NCBI GenBank assembly: GCA_022925895.1
Contig: JAKSYS010000704.1
Coordinates: 1-31,818, forward strand
DNA length: 31,818 nt
DNA from: Fragilaria crotonensis
Lineage: Eukaryota > Bacillariophyta > Fragilariophyceae > Fragilariales > Fragilariaceae
Reading direction: 5' to 3'
Part shown: one piece after another, positions 1 through 11,130 of the stretch
Numbering within the stretch: position 1 is the first letter of the stretch
Layout of the letters: every line of letters starts with the position of its first letter
The notes under the pieces: generated by a model
The model's database searches: none
What the model was told of the DNA's origin: nothing
What the model saw: only the letters and a program-made list of their open reading frames with translations
Position numbers and translations under genes: made by a program

Positions 1-2190
1 GCGCATGTTTTGATGACGTTGTTGCGACGATCTGTGTGAGCAAACAACAAGTTTACGCATGTCTGCCCACCAGTATTCATCAACGTCTTCTGTCGCTACA
101 TTGCAATAGCAACAATCATCGAACAAACGGTGCCACGTCTTAAATCATATAAACCATGCAAGTCTTTTTTAAAAATTTGAGACGACTGAACAACTTTGTT
201 TTGACACACTCTTTCACCATCATGCGTTGCGCGTTAATTGTGTTTTGAAGCTGCATGTTAAGCGGAAGAGGATGAGGAACCATTGCAACATTTCCAGGCA
301 TTAAGCACGCTCTGTTTCTCCGCCGTCTCGCATTGATGGCATGGGAGAATAACCAGTCATGATCGGCGTTACTTGGTGCTGTTGTTGATGATATATGTAC
401 TTTTGATCACTTTGCACGGCCTCGCAAGCGCAATCATTTCGTCTCGACATATACAACATGTTTTTGGTAAGTATCGAAGGCAGTTCATCATCCAAAACGG
501 ATGATGGGTCCAGTTGACCGCGATGATGCATTCCGTTCATCAAGCAAACTTGCGTTTTGAACTCATGTAAAACGTGCTGTAGTAAGTCTTTATAATTCCA
601 CGATTAATGCAAACTCATTCAAACATTGATCATTTCATCATGTAGATATATGTTGTATGACAACATGTGGTTTGTTGCATGTATAAATGTGAACAAAAAC
701 ACGTGTTGTGGTTCAAACAAAAGTTACGACTTACGATTTATTTGAAAGTCAAACCTTAATTGCGTGCCGCGCATTTATTTAATTGGAATTGTGTTTAAAT
801 TAAATCTCAGTAATAAATTGATGGCACTGTGAACTGGTTCCGTGCTAAACAAAAACGTAAAATTAAATAACGTGCTGCCGCTGTATTCAACGTAGAACAA
901 GATACTGGATTCACACGATTCCGCTACTTCCGTAAAAGTAATCTAGTAGTTTGCATCAAATGTTTTCATTGCCCTTTTTACTATCGTTGAGTTCTTAGTA
1001 AGTACTGCTTTATGGCGGTACTTCTCTGGATCTGCAATAAATACGACCTTTCTTACTTTTACTTTGATTGCTCTTCTCGCTAATGCGTAATACAGGCGTG
1101 TTCATTGTTAGCAATTTTGTGTGACCTATGTGCAGCCTCTGCAGATCGGCATCACAAGGATAAACACATTGCTGCTGTACCGGTCGTTCCATATGTTGGC
1201 GGTTGTCGTATATGGTGGTTAGCTGTCGTGTGATTGCTTATTGTTCCATCGCTTTTTCGCAGCAAATGGCTTGAAATTCTTCATTTTGTATTTGCCATTG
1301 TTTTTTCCACTGCGGTTATATCAGAATCAACCGTTGTGTTGCAATTGTGTTTCGATGCATCGGGTGTGGTTTCGGTGTTGATAGTGATACTCGTCTTGTA
1401 GGCGTGCTGTTATATATATGTCGCAATTCAATTTGCTTTTGCTGTTAAACAAACCGCCAAGGCTCCTCGAGAACGCAAATGGAACTGCGATCTTGGGGCT
1501 GCGGGCATCGAACCACTGCGGTCCCTGCTAGTTAATGCACCTCAAAACCTGCGTTTGTGTGAAGGTAGTATAAACCTTCTCGGTACATTATCCGTTAAAT
1601 CGATGTTAACATGACGTTAAACGACCGTTATGCGTCGAACACATTTTGGTACACAACTCCATCCAGTGTCAGATCCTCAAGTGAACTGACACACTTCTGT
1701 CACTCTTTTCTCAATTCTTCACCAAATTCGTTTCTGTAAGTAACATCCCATCCTCTTATGTCATGAGATGAATCTGTGAGAGTTTTGGCTTTGAAGATGA
1801 CAAGGTTGTTGTTCTTTTTGAATGGATGAGATCAGGGAATTTTGGTGTGTTGCCGCAGGGTAACCGGATGTACAAAACTCTACTTCCACGCGTTTTCTAC
1901 GGCATCGTCGTACCAGCACTGTTGTTTTTGTACAGTGAGTACTTACTGGTAGTACGCGCCAAAAACACGTGGCCTCTACTGCATGGTGGTAGGAGCACTG
2001 TGTTGTATTTACTACGCTTGTTCCTTTGACAGTAGGTACTCTTTATCACTGTACCTGGTACTGATCAAGATCTTACCGTTGTGCAACCAAGAAACTGCTT
2101 TGCTGCATCACAATCGAAATAACTCACTCCAATTTTGATCTGTTTTGTCAGTTTTACAACCAACAACTTCAGCTGGCAAGCATTGTCGTC
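1..2190. other. AT-rich intergenic stretch, no supported gene
   Basis: I see no convincing gene here. The open frames are short and low in complexity. A minus frame at 543-301 (80 codons, starting Met-Met) and a plus frame at 1826-2029 are the longest, but neither has a recognisable motif. Scattered GTACT/AGTAC words (near 994, 1938 and 2034) resemble those in other intergenic parts of the window. Position 868-881 carries a 14-base word, TAACGTGCTGCCGC, which recurs at 22865-22878 inside the hAT-like element with similar flanks. Confidence 0.5.
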
Positions 2191-2218
2191 GTTATTGATT
2201 GATAAGATTGTTCAGTTG

Positions 2219-2652
2219 CTGCACCATCTCGAGTTTTGTGTGTGGACATCAGTCACCTGCGAGGATCTTGCTCGAAAGAGTAGTGTGCCTACACGTCGTG
2301 CCTTACTGGTAAAGCCCACATTACTCGGTTGGTGCAGTAGTCCTTTTGTTTAGCAAAGGACCGTTCAAGAAATTGGACGTCTGGTACATTGTTGTTGATT
2401 GATTTGGAGGACATTGTGCTGTTTGGCCACAGTTGTTGCGAGGACGCAATTATTGTTCCTGTCATTCCTTGCTTCTCTCTGTTGCTGCACCAGCTCGGGT
2501 TTTGTGTGTGGACAGTGGACACCAGTCACCTGCGAGGATCTTGCTCGAAAGAGTAGTGTGCCTACGTCGTGCCTTACTGGTAAAGCCCACATTACTCGGT
2601 TGGTGCAGTAGTCCTTTTGTTTAGCAAAGGACCGTTCAAGCCATTGGGCGTC
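2219..2652 (+). repeat. Two-copy direct repeat upstream of the Ulp1-like transposon gene
   Basis: Copy 1 spans about 2219-2381 and copy 2 about 2484-2652, offset 271-273 bases, with small indels. Each copy contains GTCCTTT and AAAGGAC as inverted arms around an 8-base loop (2340-2361 and 2611-2632). The array ends about 50 bases before the first ATG of the downstream gene at 2704. It therefore probably lies in the promoter or 5' leader, like the arrays before the genes at 13502, 18975 and 28840. Seeing the repeat is certain; the regulatory role is inferred. Confidence 0.85.
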
Positions 2653-4439
2653 ATTGAAGTTTGTGAGGTCTGATTGAAATCATACGATTGTTGATTCTCC
2701 ATCATGAGTGGGAAAGATTTGACGAGTGAAATGCTTCGTGAAGTTGATAGTGAAGCTGAGTCCGGCCGCATCAGAAACAGTCACCAATGCTGAGACAACA
2801 CTCATGATTGGTAGGATGGAAAACAGTGATAGTTTGGTTTCGCGTCCTCAGAGGCAAATGCCAGAGCTGAGACAAGCCAAATGCCTCCTGTTGAATTGGA
2901 TGGTGATGCAGATTTGGCAGCTTCTGCATTGGCATTGTCGAATCTTGCAAGTGCCGATCCCATGCAAGGACTTGAGGTTATGGCCAAGGCTGCTGGTGAG
3001 GCAGTACCGCACGCTTCACTCCTGAGGTTATCCACAAACTTATTGAAGGTGACGTCGATGTTGTGGTTCCTGTTCCAATACACCACGAAAGTTTCAACAT
3101 TAGCTTCGGTGTATAAGTTTGACGGAATTAATGAGTTGGCTGGACAACTTAATCATGGACAGCGCGCATAATTGCTGCGTATATCCGTGGGTTGGATGTC
3201 GGCTTTGTGGAACAGAATTTACCTCCATTCCGTAATTGGTTCAAACACTTTCGGTTTGCGGAGGCTATATTCAAGCCTGGAGACATTGGCAATAAAATGT
3301 GGCATTTTCGCCATGTTCTCTTGGGGCCGCAATGTGTCGAAAACATTTCTTTTGGAACAGCTCCAAATTTCTTAACTTGCGCTCGACAATTTTACACCGA
3401 GATTTTCCATCCCTCTCCGTCAATGGAAGAACAAATCGATCGGGCCATGAAACAAGATATCACAATCATGATGCTTGCTCTTCGGGTTGCCAAAGGGTGT
3501 TCTACCGAAATCCCTGACGCCATATGCCTCATCCTGATCACAGTGTCAGCGGTTACTTTTCAATTGCATCGCGATCCAAGATCATGGAGCAATGTCGGTA
3601 TTTGTGTCTTTCTTGGGAGTGACGCACCATTTGACAGCACATCCGCCTTCGATAACATCGTGGCGCCGCAATGGAGTGGGTTTGTTCATGATGGTTCAAG
3701 TTATTAAACGGTGTGCATCCATTAAGGATGTCAAGACGATTGAGGTGTTCCTTCAATGTTCAGAACCATCAGCATTTCACTTCTACGATGATTGGTTTTC
3801 GTCAGTTGAACAAAAGTGAAGCAGATGACGGGTTTAAAATGCTTCCTTTGCATTTGCAAACAGCATTGAAATCCCAAACCCCATCATCCTTTTTGCGCTC
3901 AACAAATGATTCAAAGCACCCAATGCTTATGCATTTGCGCCATGGTGAATTGAATTACCGCAATTCTGCAAATGCCGCCAAGGACAAGGAAGATGATGAA
4001 GACACAGTCAATGTTGAACCGAGGACCCAACCATTCTGGTGCCAGTATCCACCTCCACTTTTGATAGGTGGTGGAAGATTCGTCTACGATCGAAAGATGC
4101 GGACAATCTATTTATGTCACTACCGCTTTTGCGCAAACTCTTGCCTGGTCCACTTGAGCCTTTGTTGCCTGCCAATTCGTTGTTCTTGAAAGGCGAAATG
4201 ACGCTGGTCCGTCGCAAGCAACATAGTGAATCGGAAGGAACACAATGGTTTCAGTGGTGAGATAAACTTGATGCTTTCGATTTTGACATGTGATGGAAGA
4301 TATGAAGATGCAACTTTCATTTTGTCTGTTTATTTTAAGCGTCTTGAAGAAAGGTTTTGCGGCGCACGCATCTTACAAAGCCCTCCTTCAATTGGAAAAA
4401 GACAATGCATCAATGGATGAAAAGGAACTCGAAGCCTTG

Positions 4440-5000
4440 GTCCAAAGATTTTGGGAACAGGTTCGAAACAGATTAAACGTACACAACAAGTTCAGCAAGA
4501 CTTTGTGGTGCATGAAATCATCGAGAGAAATCCCGGATTGCTTTCGAAACAGGTATTAGTGTTCCCTCAAAATGAGGATGGTGAGCACTGGAGTGTTACT
4601 TTGTCTTCAATCCAGGGTACATTCGTGACAACGTTGGTGACATTGAGAATGCAGACAATTCTCCAAAACCATTTTTCTTCCGATACTGCAGCAAATATCC
4701 GTTTGGGACGGGATGTCTCCATTGATACAGGCATCATTTGGTTCCTGAACTTGTCATACAGCACCAAAGTTTACCAAGAAAGCATGCCTGCGCAAGTGCG
4801 GCTATGAGATGGTGTTCCCATTTGGAAAAACGTCCAAGGCAATATGCTTGGAACCAAAAGCTTTCCGGCCTTACGTCTCCCAGAAGCAAATTTGCTCCCA
4901 CGACAAGACGATGGATGGAACTGTGGAGTGGGAGTTGTTGCTGCTGTCGGGATTATATTGCGAAATGTTTGCACAAAAAGTGGAACGAATGAATTTCGAT
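4440..5000 (+). other. Ulp1/C48-type cysteine protease domain, split across frames
   Basis: The frame starting near 4451 reads VLVFPQNEDGEHWSVT, where His-Trp (codons at 4586-4591) matches the catalytic histidine block of Ulp1 proteases. The pattern then continues two bases further along, as FVFNPGYIRDNVGD and FFRYCSKYPFGTGC. A third segment has WFLNLSYS. The last reads FPALRLPEANLLPRQDDGWN followed by CGVGVVAAVGIILRN, placing Gln at 4904 and Cys at 4922 with the canonical Gln-x5-Cys spacing (oxyanion-hole Gln and nucleophile). At least two frame changes lie inside the domain, so no functional enzyme is encoded as the bases stand. The assigned acidic partner residue is uncertain. Confidence 0.8.
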
Positions 5001-5422
5001 GAGCAATTTGGTCCTCAGAAGAATTGGGAGCTACATCAGGATAACATCACAAAGGAGTGGTTTGCCTACTTTGACAGACGGTTTTGAACCACTCCCGACG
5101 GAAAACAACGACTTGATATTGGCAGATTATCTTACTATGCTTCGCCAAGAATGGTTTGTTCTCTTTGATCGGATGGCTGCTATGCAATATGAGGTGTTCC
5201 CAAAACGAGTGAACAAGAACAATTCGGTCAATCCATTATACTTGGAAACAAAGCAGAGTACACTTGCTTGGCCCGATTTCGACACAATGAAAAAGCGCCA
5301 GACATTGTCCAAGCAAAACTTCGCCTACTCGCAAACAAATTGATGAAGAGAAAGAAAAGACACAAGCTGCAGCTCAAGGTGATTCATCTGCAATTGATGT
5401 TTCCCAGAGCCCCGACAGAAAT

Positions 5423-5616
5423 ATCATTGTTGATTTATCTTCACCAGCAGAAAAGGCAGATAAGGCTTTTGATTTATCATCACCAGCAAAGAGAGGGGCT
5501 GGTGTATCCATGAATCTGGATGAAAATGTGACAATCAATTTAATGTCGCCAGATGCAAAGCCTCTGCTGCATTAAGGGAAACTGTTGATGACAATGAAAT
5601 CAATTTCATGTCGCCA
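5423..5616 (+). other. Four repeated hydrophobic-Asp/Asn-Leu/Phe-Ser-Pro motifs (SUMO-interaction-like)
   Basis: Reading in the coding frame (with one shift near 5570) gives IIVDLSSP (5423-5446), FDLSSP (5468-5485), INLMSP (5534-5551) and EINFMSP (5599-5616), spaced about 15-22 residues apart in an acidic linker. The shape, two or three aliphatic residues followed by D/N-L-S next to acidic residues, resembles SUMO-interacting motifs of the I/V-D-L-T/S type. It sits directly after a Ulp1-like protease, which makes such a role plausible. It is an inference from pattern only; they may equally be phosphorylatable Ser-Pro repeats. Confidence 0.45.
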
Positions 5617-7080
5617 GAGACAGAGCCTCTGATGGCTGCTGCAACGCAGGTTGCTTCACAATCAAATGAAATCGCAAGAGCCTCTGCTGATGATTTGACA
5701 ATAATCGATCCTGACACTATTGTTGCAGAAATCAGAATCGACCACACACCAACAAAGACGACGTTGCAGACATCGAAATTGAAGACACACCAACAAAAAA
5801 GACAAGTCGGCAGATGAAGAACCAGGGTACACAATCAAGAAGATCGAGGATCCTTCAAAACTTGGACCCATCAAACTCCACATTCGAACCCCCACAAAGA
5901 AGCGCAAAGATGGCGAATTGTTGAAACGATTGCATCTTGATGATGTTCTGTTTGAAGATGACAATGTGGTACCCCAACGAAAGAAAGGAAGACTCAAAAG
6001 CGATGATGATGATGGTGATGTCGACAATGATTACATCGTGCTCACTGAGGAAGCCAAACAGCAAAAGGTTTCTACACAGTCGACAACTACGATTGGGGCC
6101 TTCTATCACAAATACCATGCTACAGCGACTGCAGATGATACAATTGTCACTATCGACAAAGGTTTCAAAGCGGAACTCTCAAAATTTATTGCAGAGAGTT
6201 TTGAAAAGTGGAACTGGTCAAGTGAAAAGGATCACCAGAAAACGATTGAGTTTTGGGCAAAGCAAATGAAAGCCCGAGATTGCTCGAATCCAAGAAAGAA
6301 TACATCCGTGAGTTGATTAAAGGTATCAAGAATGAACGATCTCAGTTTACAAAGGAGTTGACGAACGAGTTCATGTTTACTCGCCTTACGATGGTTAAGG
6401 GCTCCGCTTTGAAAAAGCAAACAACAGCTTTTATGCTCGCTTGGTTTATCAAGAACCAAGCGAAACAGATCCAAAAACAATGGTGGTCTCTGAAGAAGAA
6501 CTAAAAGTCGATGAAGAATGGGTCCGAAGCGAATATGCAGATGTGGACATTCAACATATTATCAACATGCATCAAACAGACAAGTGGACTGACGTTCCAC
6601 GTGATGTTGAAGTAAGAATCGCCAAACATAAAGTTGTTCGTGTGCGATATGTGCCTCCCCAAGTTCGCCATGTGATTGATTATGAAGCAACAAAGAAGGT
6701 CATAAATGAGAAGGATGTAACGAATGCCAAGAGGCGAAAGAAGCTTGGATTTGCTGACCTTCCAGCGGAGCGAATCGACAAACTTTCGCTTTTGGAACAG
6801 ACAATTCCCAGACGCCGAATGTCACAGCAAAAGGCACCACCCACACCTTCTAAGGTTGCAAGAAGTCCAATGAACATCAAGAAACATGAGAAAATACGTC
6901 TTGAAAAGGAAGAGGCAAAATGGCAAAAGTCAGTCATTCGAAAGCCTGTTACTTCAAAAGAGAAATGGTTAGGTCGAATGGAAAATAATAAGGAGACAAC
7001 TTTGGAGGAAGAGTTTGTCAGTATGGCATTTGGTGAACCATTTGTGAAGGAGTTGAAGATGGGGGGATCTACGTGGGTTC

Positions 7081-7671
7081 GTGGATGTGCCCGTCGGTGA
7101 TTACAAACCATCTCACTTGCACCACCATCCAAACTTGCAATGTTATGGGGCGCCTGCTGTCCACTTCAATCAAGCTGATGGAAAAGATTTGTGTGTGTCG
7201 AAGGCCCTTGCTTCAGCTTTGTTTTCGCTAGGTTTTTGCGACGAGGCATCTACCATTGACAATTTCGGTGAAGAAATTTTAAAAGGGGCAGTTGTCGATG
7301 CTTTGGAAAATGTTGTGAAACATGCGAGAAGCATTCTTCCGACTTGGATAGTGATTCGGCGTTTGCCTCGACAATTCGATTGGAGAGTTGACCTCGATGT
7401 GCGAAACCTCTTGCTTGGTGTTCTGACTGCATCGGACGGTAGCTGTTGTCATGCCGTTTGCATTCATGGAGGATTTGTGTATGATGCGAATGAGGTTAAA
7501 GCCCTCCCTTTTTGCGAAGAGGCTTTGAATTATTGTACCTCTACTCCATTGGTGAAGAGTGAGTTTGTTGGATTCCGGCGGGGTTACATTTTTCGATATG
7601 AAGGACAGCGACAGCAGAGGATTGAAAAAAATGACATTGATGACAGAAATAAATTGAAACCTTTTACATGA
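7081..7671 (+). CDS. C-terminal segment with a Cys/His/Asp peptidase-like pattern
   Basis: This is the longest undisturbed piece at the 3' end of the transposon gene (196 codons, TGA stop at 7671). The frame opens without an ATG; the protein most likely continues from the upstream frame ending at 7100, where GGSTWV precedes the sequence FVDVPVGDYKP. Visible features are Cys38 in DLCVSKALASAL at the head of a likely helix, and His124 in CCHAVCIHGGFVYDANE followed by Asp135 and Asn137. A Cys at a helix start followed far downstream by His-Ala-Val and an Asp/Asn is the layout of papain-like and bacteriocin-peptidase-like folds. I do not recognise the exact family, so peptidase activity is inferred. 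The 3' end converges on the transposase stop at 7694. Confidence 0.5.
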   Translation: MDVPVGDYKPSHLHHHPNLQCYGAPAVHFNQADGKDLCVSKALASALFSLGFCDEASTIDNFGEEILKGAVVDALENVVKHARSILPTWIVIRRLPRQFDWRVDLDVRNLLLGVLTASDGSCCHAVCIHGGFVYDANEVKALPFCEEALNYCTSTPLVKSEFVGFRRGYIFRYEGQRQQRIEKNDIDDRNKLKPFT

Positions 7672-7693
7672 ATTAAGTATAACATTTATTTTA

Positions 7694-10539
7694 TTATGAC
7701 CCTGTTTTGAGATAGCATTTGCTTGACTCGTCCACAGGTTCAGTAAATTCTGATGCCCACAAATGGCGAGGCAACGTTTGCAAAATTTTAGAGCCATCAT
7801 CCTTAATCAAAATAGCAAAGCAGGGGCCATCTATATCAGAAGGTTCAATAACGGTATAATCGTCGGACATTAACCATTCGGTCAGAAGCACTGATTTGAT
7901 GCCAGTTGTGTGTAAGCCTTTTTGGACAACCAGTCGAATGGGTTGCAGATTGTTGGTAACAACAACCATAGTTAAACGGCACGGATGCACCGAGACTCTG
8001 TTGGACGTTTTGGTTTTGAAGTTCACATTCATCCAATCATAAACAGGACCTCCAGATTGGAATGATGGATGGCATCGATACGTGGATGCGTTGTGCCTCA
8101 GCTCCGTGCACACATGCACCTTTGAACCAAATTGGTAACTCAAGAACTGCAATACAGTATCGGGAATGTGCATCAATGAGACATTGGTTTGAGTATGCCA
8201 ACACAACCGATATCCAGTTGTGAAGTCACATGTCAATGTTCCAAAAGTGGCTTTGCCAGTGCTGGTCGGAGGATTGGGTGTTCTCAGGAACGTTAGCGGC
8301 ACCTTTTTGTGGTGTCCCATATTCTGGTATAGACTGCATTAATCATCAGTGAATACGACAAGCGTTGCGCAGATTGTAGTTCGTAAGCAGATCCATTGTG
8401 ACGTTTTTGTGCTCGGCGGCCAGGCTTTTTGGCAACTGGAATTAACAGTGATTCTGGACGTTGCGCACAATAATTGATTGGAGCACCAAACCGTTCCATA
8501 TTGTCGAGTAAATGCAACAATTCGTGAAACTTTGGAAACTTCCACGATTTGTTTTGGACAGTGGAATGTCAGTTACACACATGGACATTAATGTTTTGAT
8601 GGCATTCTGAACAACCATTTTGGATTCTGCATGATGCTGCGGGGTCCAGTATGAGGTTTTATTGAGCCATTGATCAAAACATAACATTGCCTCAAAGACA
8701 GAAATCACAGCAGGAAGGTTGGCAGCTTCTTCGGCTGCAGCGTTTTATCAGCACTTTGGGCTCTTACTCGCCGCATTTCAAACGTGGATTCTAAAATCAG
8801 CCATCCTTCATCATATTGTGCCAGAATTACAAACAAAAATACCAAACCCAAACGTTCCGCTGCTGAAATTTTTGTCAAATTTGTGATACCTTGGCTAAAA
8901 TCCGTTGCAGGAAACGTTCGGCGAATTGTTTGTCGGTGCGTATTGTGAAACCGAATTGCAAGGGCGTCCAACGCCGCCAACTGGCTGGGAGGGACATTTT
9001 CAAGAATCAAGAACGTGACCATTTCGATCATGCCTTTACGAAACGCATGCATGGTTTCAACCGGTGTTGCACCATATATTCCACGAATTGGGTCGGCCAT
9101 CGGAATGCTATCAAAGACATTATTCAAACGATGTTGTGACCATCGTTTTCGAGTTGCCACGTTGGGATCACGCGCAATGGCTGCAATATCGTGGGCTGAA
9201 AGCATAGAACATTGGACCTCAGGATTATCCAAATTTTCATGATCGACATCACACGCACGACTATGTCGCTGAATGCCTGCTCCATGTGACCCAAATCGAC
9301 CACACAACATGTCACCTTCTTGCATGTCTTGAATGACATACAAAATACAAGTGACGACATCCACTTGCATGATTCCCTGTGGGACCAATTGGCAATGATA
9401 CATTCATTAAATAGGGACCGGCCGAAGTAAATGAACTTAACACTGCATCCAACTGGGCATGATAGTTCCGCACATTGTCACCTTGTTTCATGTTAGTTTG
9501 ATTTTGTGCGGATGATAATTTTGCTTTTGGGAGGAAGCCATGATATCCCCAGGCCTGTAGCTTACGACGAAACTCCTCTTTAAAAATAGCTGGCGCGAAC
9601 ATGTATGGTTTCAGTGAAAATCGGGCATTACCTGTCACATGTGTGCGGTCGATCCATTGGATTATGGGAACAAATAATTGTCGTGCCGGATTCGTTATCA
9701 TTCGTTGGTATGCATCGCGATACACACTCCCAGAAAGCGCATCCCCAAGTCTGCCATCAGGGCTCTGATATGGTACCAAGGGATTGTTCAAATCAATCAA
9801 TAGATTTTCAGCAGTCATGATGGACGGGTTTTGCAACAAGTTAAGTAATTGCGGTGCGAATTCATAAGCGATGACATCGCACGGTGGTCCGTGCGGCACC
9901 TCCACAGTGACAACCGCAGGTAACAGCCTCTGTGCGTTTGTCACAGATTGAAACAGAACATCCACATTTTCAATCGCGATTGCCCACCGACGGGATTAAA
10001 TGAGTACCCATCTGCGTGGGCATGTCTGGCCCATTTTAAGACCGATTCAAACGCATAATCAGGCGCATTTATGTCATCCAATATCTTTAACAATGAAATG
10101 GTCCATTTTTGATCCGTAGAAAACATAAATTGTGATGCGGCAACTCTATCATGACGTGTTGGACATTCAGGTATATCATTGGGTTCATCCACAAGATTTT
10201 GAATGTCATTTATATCATCAAACGGTGATTCCGTCATATGAATGACGGGTGGCAACAATGCTGGCAGTGCGTTCAACGACGATGGAGCTGACGATTGTAC
10301 AAGTCATTTACCACTTCGCAACGCAAATGCTTGGGACGTTTGGTACTTGTAAAAACGCTTTCATCAAAGGTTGCGTCAACGCGATATTGCGCAACTGGTG
10401 TTGTGGTTGTTGAATGGCCGCGACGGAGAAAAGCTAAACATGTCGGTGACCGCTGAAAATGGATTGTGAATGCCTTTTCTGTTGTGAACAGTTTGTGACG
10501 GCTCATACAATGCGGGTTGTAGCATACAAATCCTGACAT
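7694..10539 (-). pseudogene. DDE-type transposase, KDZ/Plavaka/CACTA-like, frame-broken
   Basis: A continuous transposase pattern runs from ATG 10539 to the stop at 7694, with frame changes near 10275, 9955, 9405, 8706, 8560 and 8335. In order: an N-terminal zinc-binding motif (CYNPHC ... HFQRSPTC, 10539-10440); a segment with WIDRTHVTG (possible first catalytic Asp, codon 9650-9648); RRKLQAWGYHGFLPK; VIQDMQEGDMLCGRFGSHG (possible second Asp, 9328-9326) followed by a Cys-rich stretch; GIYGATPVETMHAFRKGM (possible Glu, 9055-9053); ITNLTKISAAERLGLVFLF; and KFHELLHLLDNMERFGAP with AKKPGRRAQK. These blocks are the style of Plavaka/CACTA and related KDZ transposases, which cut and paste DNA in the nucleus. 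The catalytic assignments are mine. It is convergent with the Ulp1-like gene. Confidence 0.7.
10436..10539 (-). other. N-terminal C2HC-type zinc-binding motif of the transposase
   Basis: The first 35 codons read MSGFVCYNPHCMSRHKLFTT then an alanine-histidine helix and SPTC, giving Cys-x4-Cys, a central His and a final Cys. The spacing is that of a zinc finger with a short helix. Transposases of the Plavaka/KDZ kind usually begin with such a finger, which supports ATG 10539 as the real start. Confidence 0.6.
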
Positions 10540-10559
10540 GTTTTGAGAGTGATTGAATT

Positions 10560-11130
10560 GTTTATGTTGTGAGAGATAATAAACGTGGTGTTTGCGTCAC
10601 TGCGTGTTTGCAAGTGGGTGTGTCATCAAACGGCTGCTTTCACAACACTGGCTAACAATATCAACATTAATTCATGGACAACCAATGAAAACTGGTCATG
10701 CATACTGACAAACAGGGATGACGTGTTTGAGCGCACACATAAGGAAGAAACACAAATCTCATTTATCCGTATTGACTTCAGAAATACCAACTCAAATGTC
10801 AATCCGAATCCTTAGACGTGATTTGGTACTGATTAGTACATAGGTTGAGAAACACGTAGAACGACTAATTTGAATAAATAGACAAACACGTATATTAACG
10901 AGTACGGATGTATGAGCTTGTGGAAAAATATGGAAACAAAATTGTGGTTATGTACTAAAATCGGCTAAATATCTACCTTTTTTAAGTTTGTACGAACTTG
11001 AGCATTCGTAAGTACTGCATTATTTCGATTTTTGGCCCTTAGATGTAGTATGCATACTACAGAGAGGTGCACCGGTGTACACTTCCACACCAACGATCAG
11101 CTGAAGCAATGGCCACATCATCGCCCCTTC
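10560..11130. other. Intergenic stretch with TATA-like and AT-rich words
   Basis: This lies 5' of the transposase and should hold its promoter. There is no convincing gene; a 76-codon plus frame at 10585-10815 has no recognisable features. An 18-base perfect palindrome sits at 11044-11061. Confidence 0.4.
11044..11061. repeat. 18-base perfect palindrome
   Basis: TGTAGTATGCATACTACA equals its own reverse complement. It shares the GTAGTA/TACTAC arms with the 16-base palindrome at 23572-23587. Confidence 0.85.

Larger units (their letters stand above)
2704..7671 (+). pseudogene. Large transposon passenger gene: Ulp1/C48-like protease plus C-terminal peptidase-like domain, many frame breaks
   Basis: Coding-like protein runs through this region but changes frame repeatedly (clear breaks near 3165, 3710, 4260, 4600, 4800, 5340, 5570, 5760, 6300, 6470 and 7080). 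The chosen start is the ATG at 2704, 52 bases after the repeat array. In order: an acidic start; a region of unknown function (about 2880-4260); a Ulp1-type protease (about 4440-5000); an acidic, SP-rich linker (5350-6060); a basic helical region (6250-7060); and a domain with conserved Cys and His (7081-7671). Ulp1 proteases cleave SUMO-like modifiers and are known passengers of some plant DNA transposons. The gene ends 22 bases from the end of the convergent transposase, which suggests one mobile element. It could be two genes, split near 5570. Without an intact frame it is called a pseudogene, although draft-assembly indels are an alternative. Confidence 0.7.

Noticed and set aside
301-543. 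80-codon minus ORF
   Set aside because: No motif, no partner exon and no composition signal; kept only as a note in the intergenic entry.
1485-1535. tRNA-like T-arm (GGTTCGATGCC on the minus strand)
   Set aside because: The five-base stem does not pair and no acceptor stem, D-arm or anticodon arm can be built around it.
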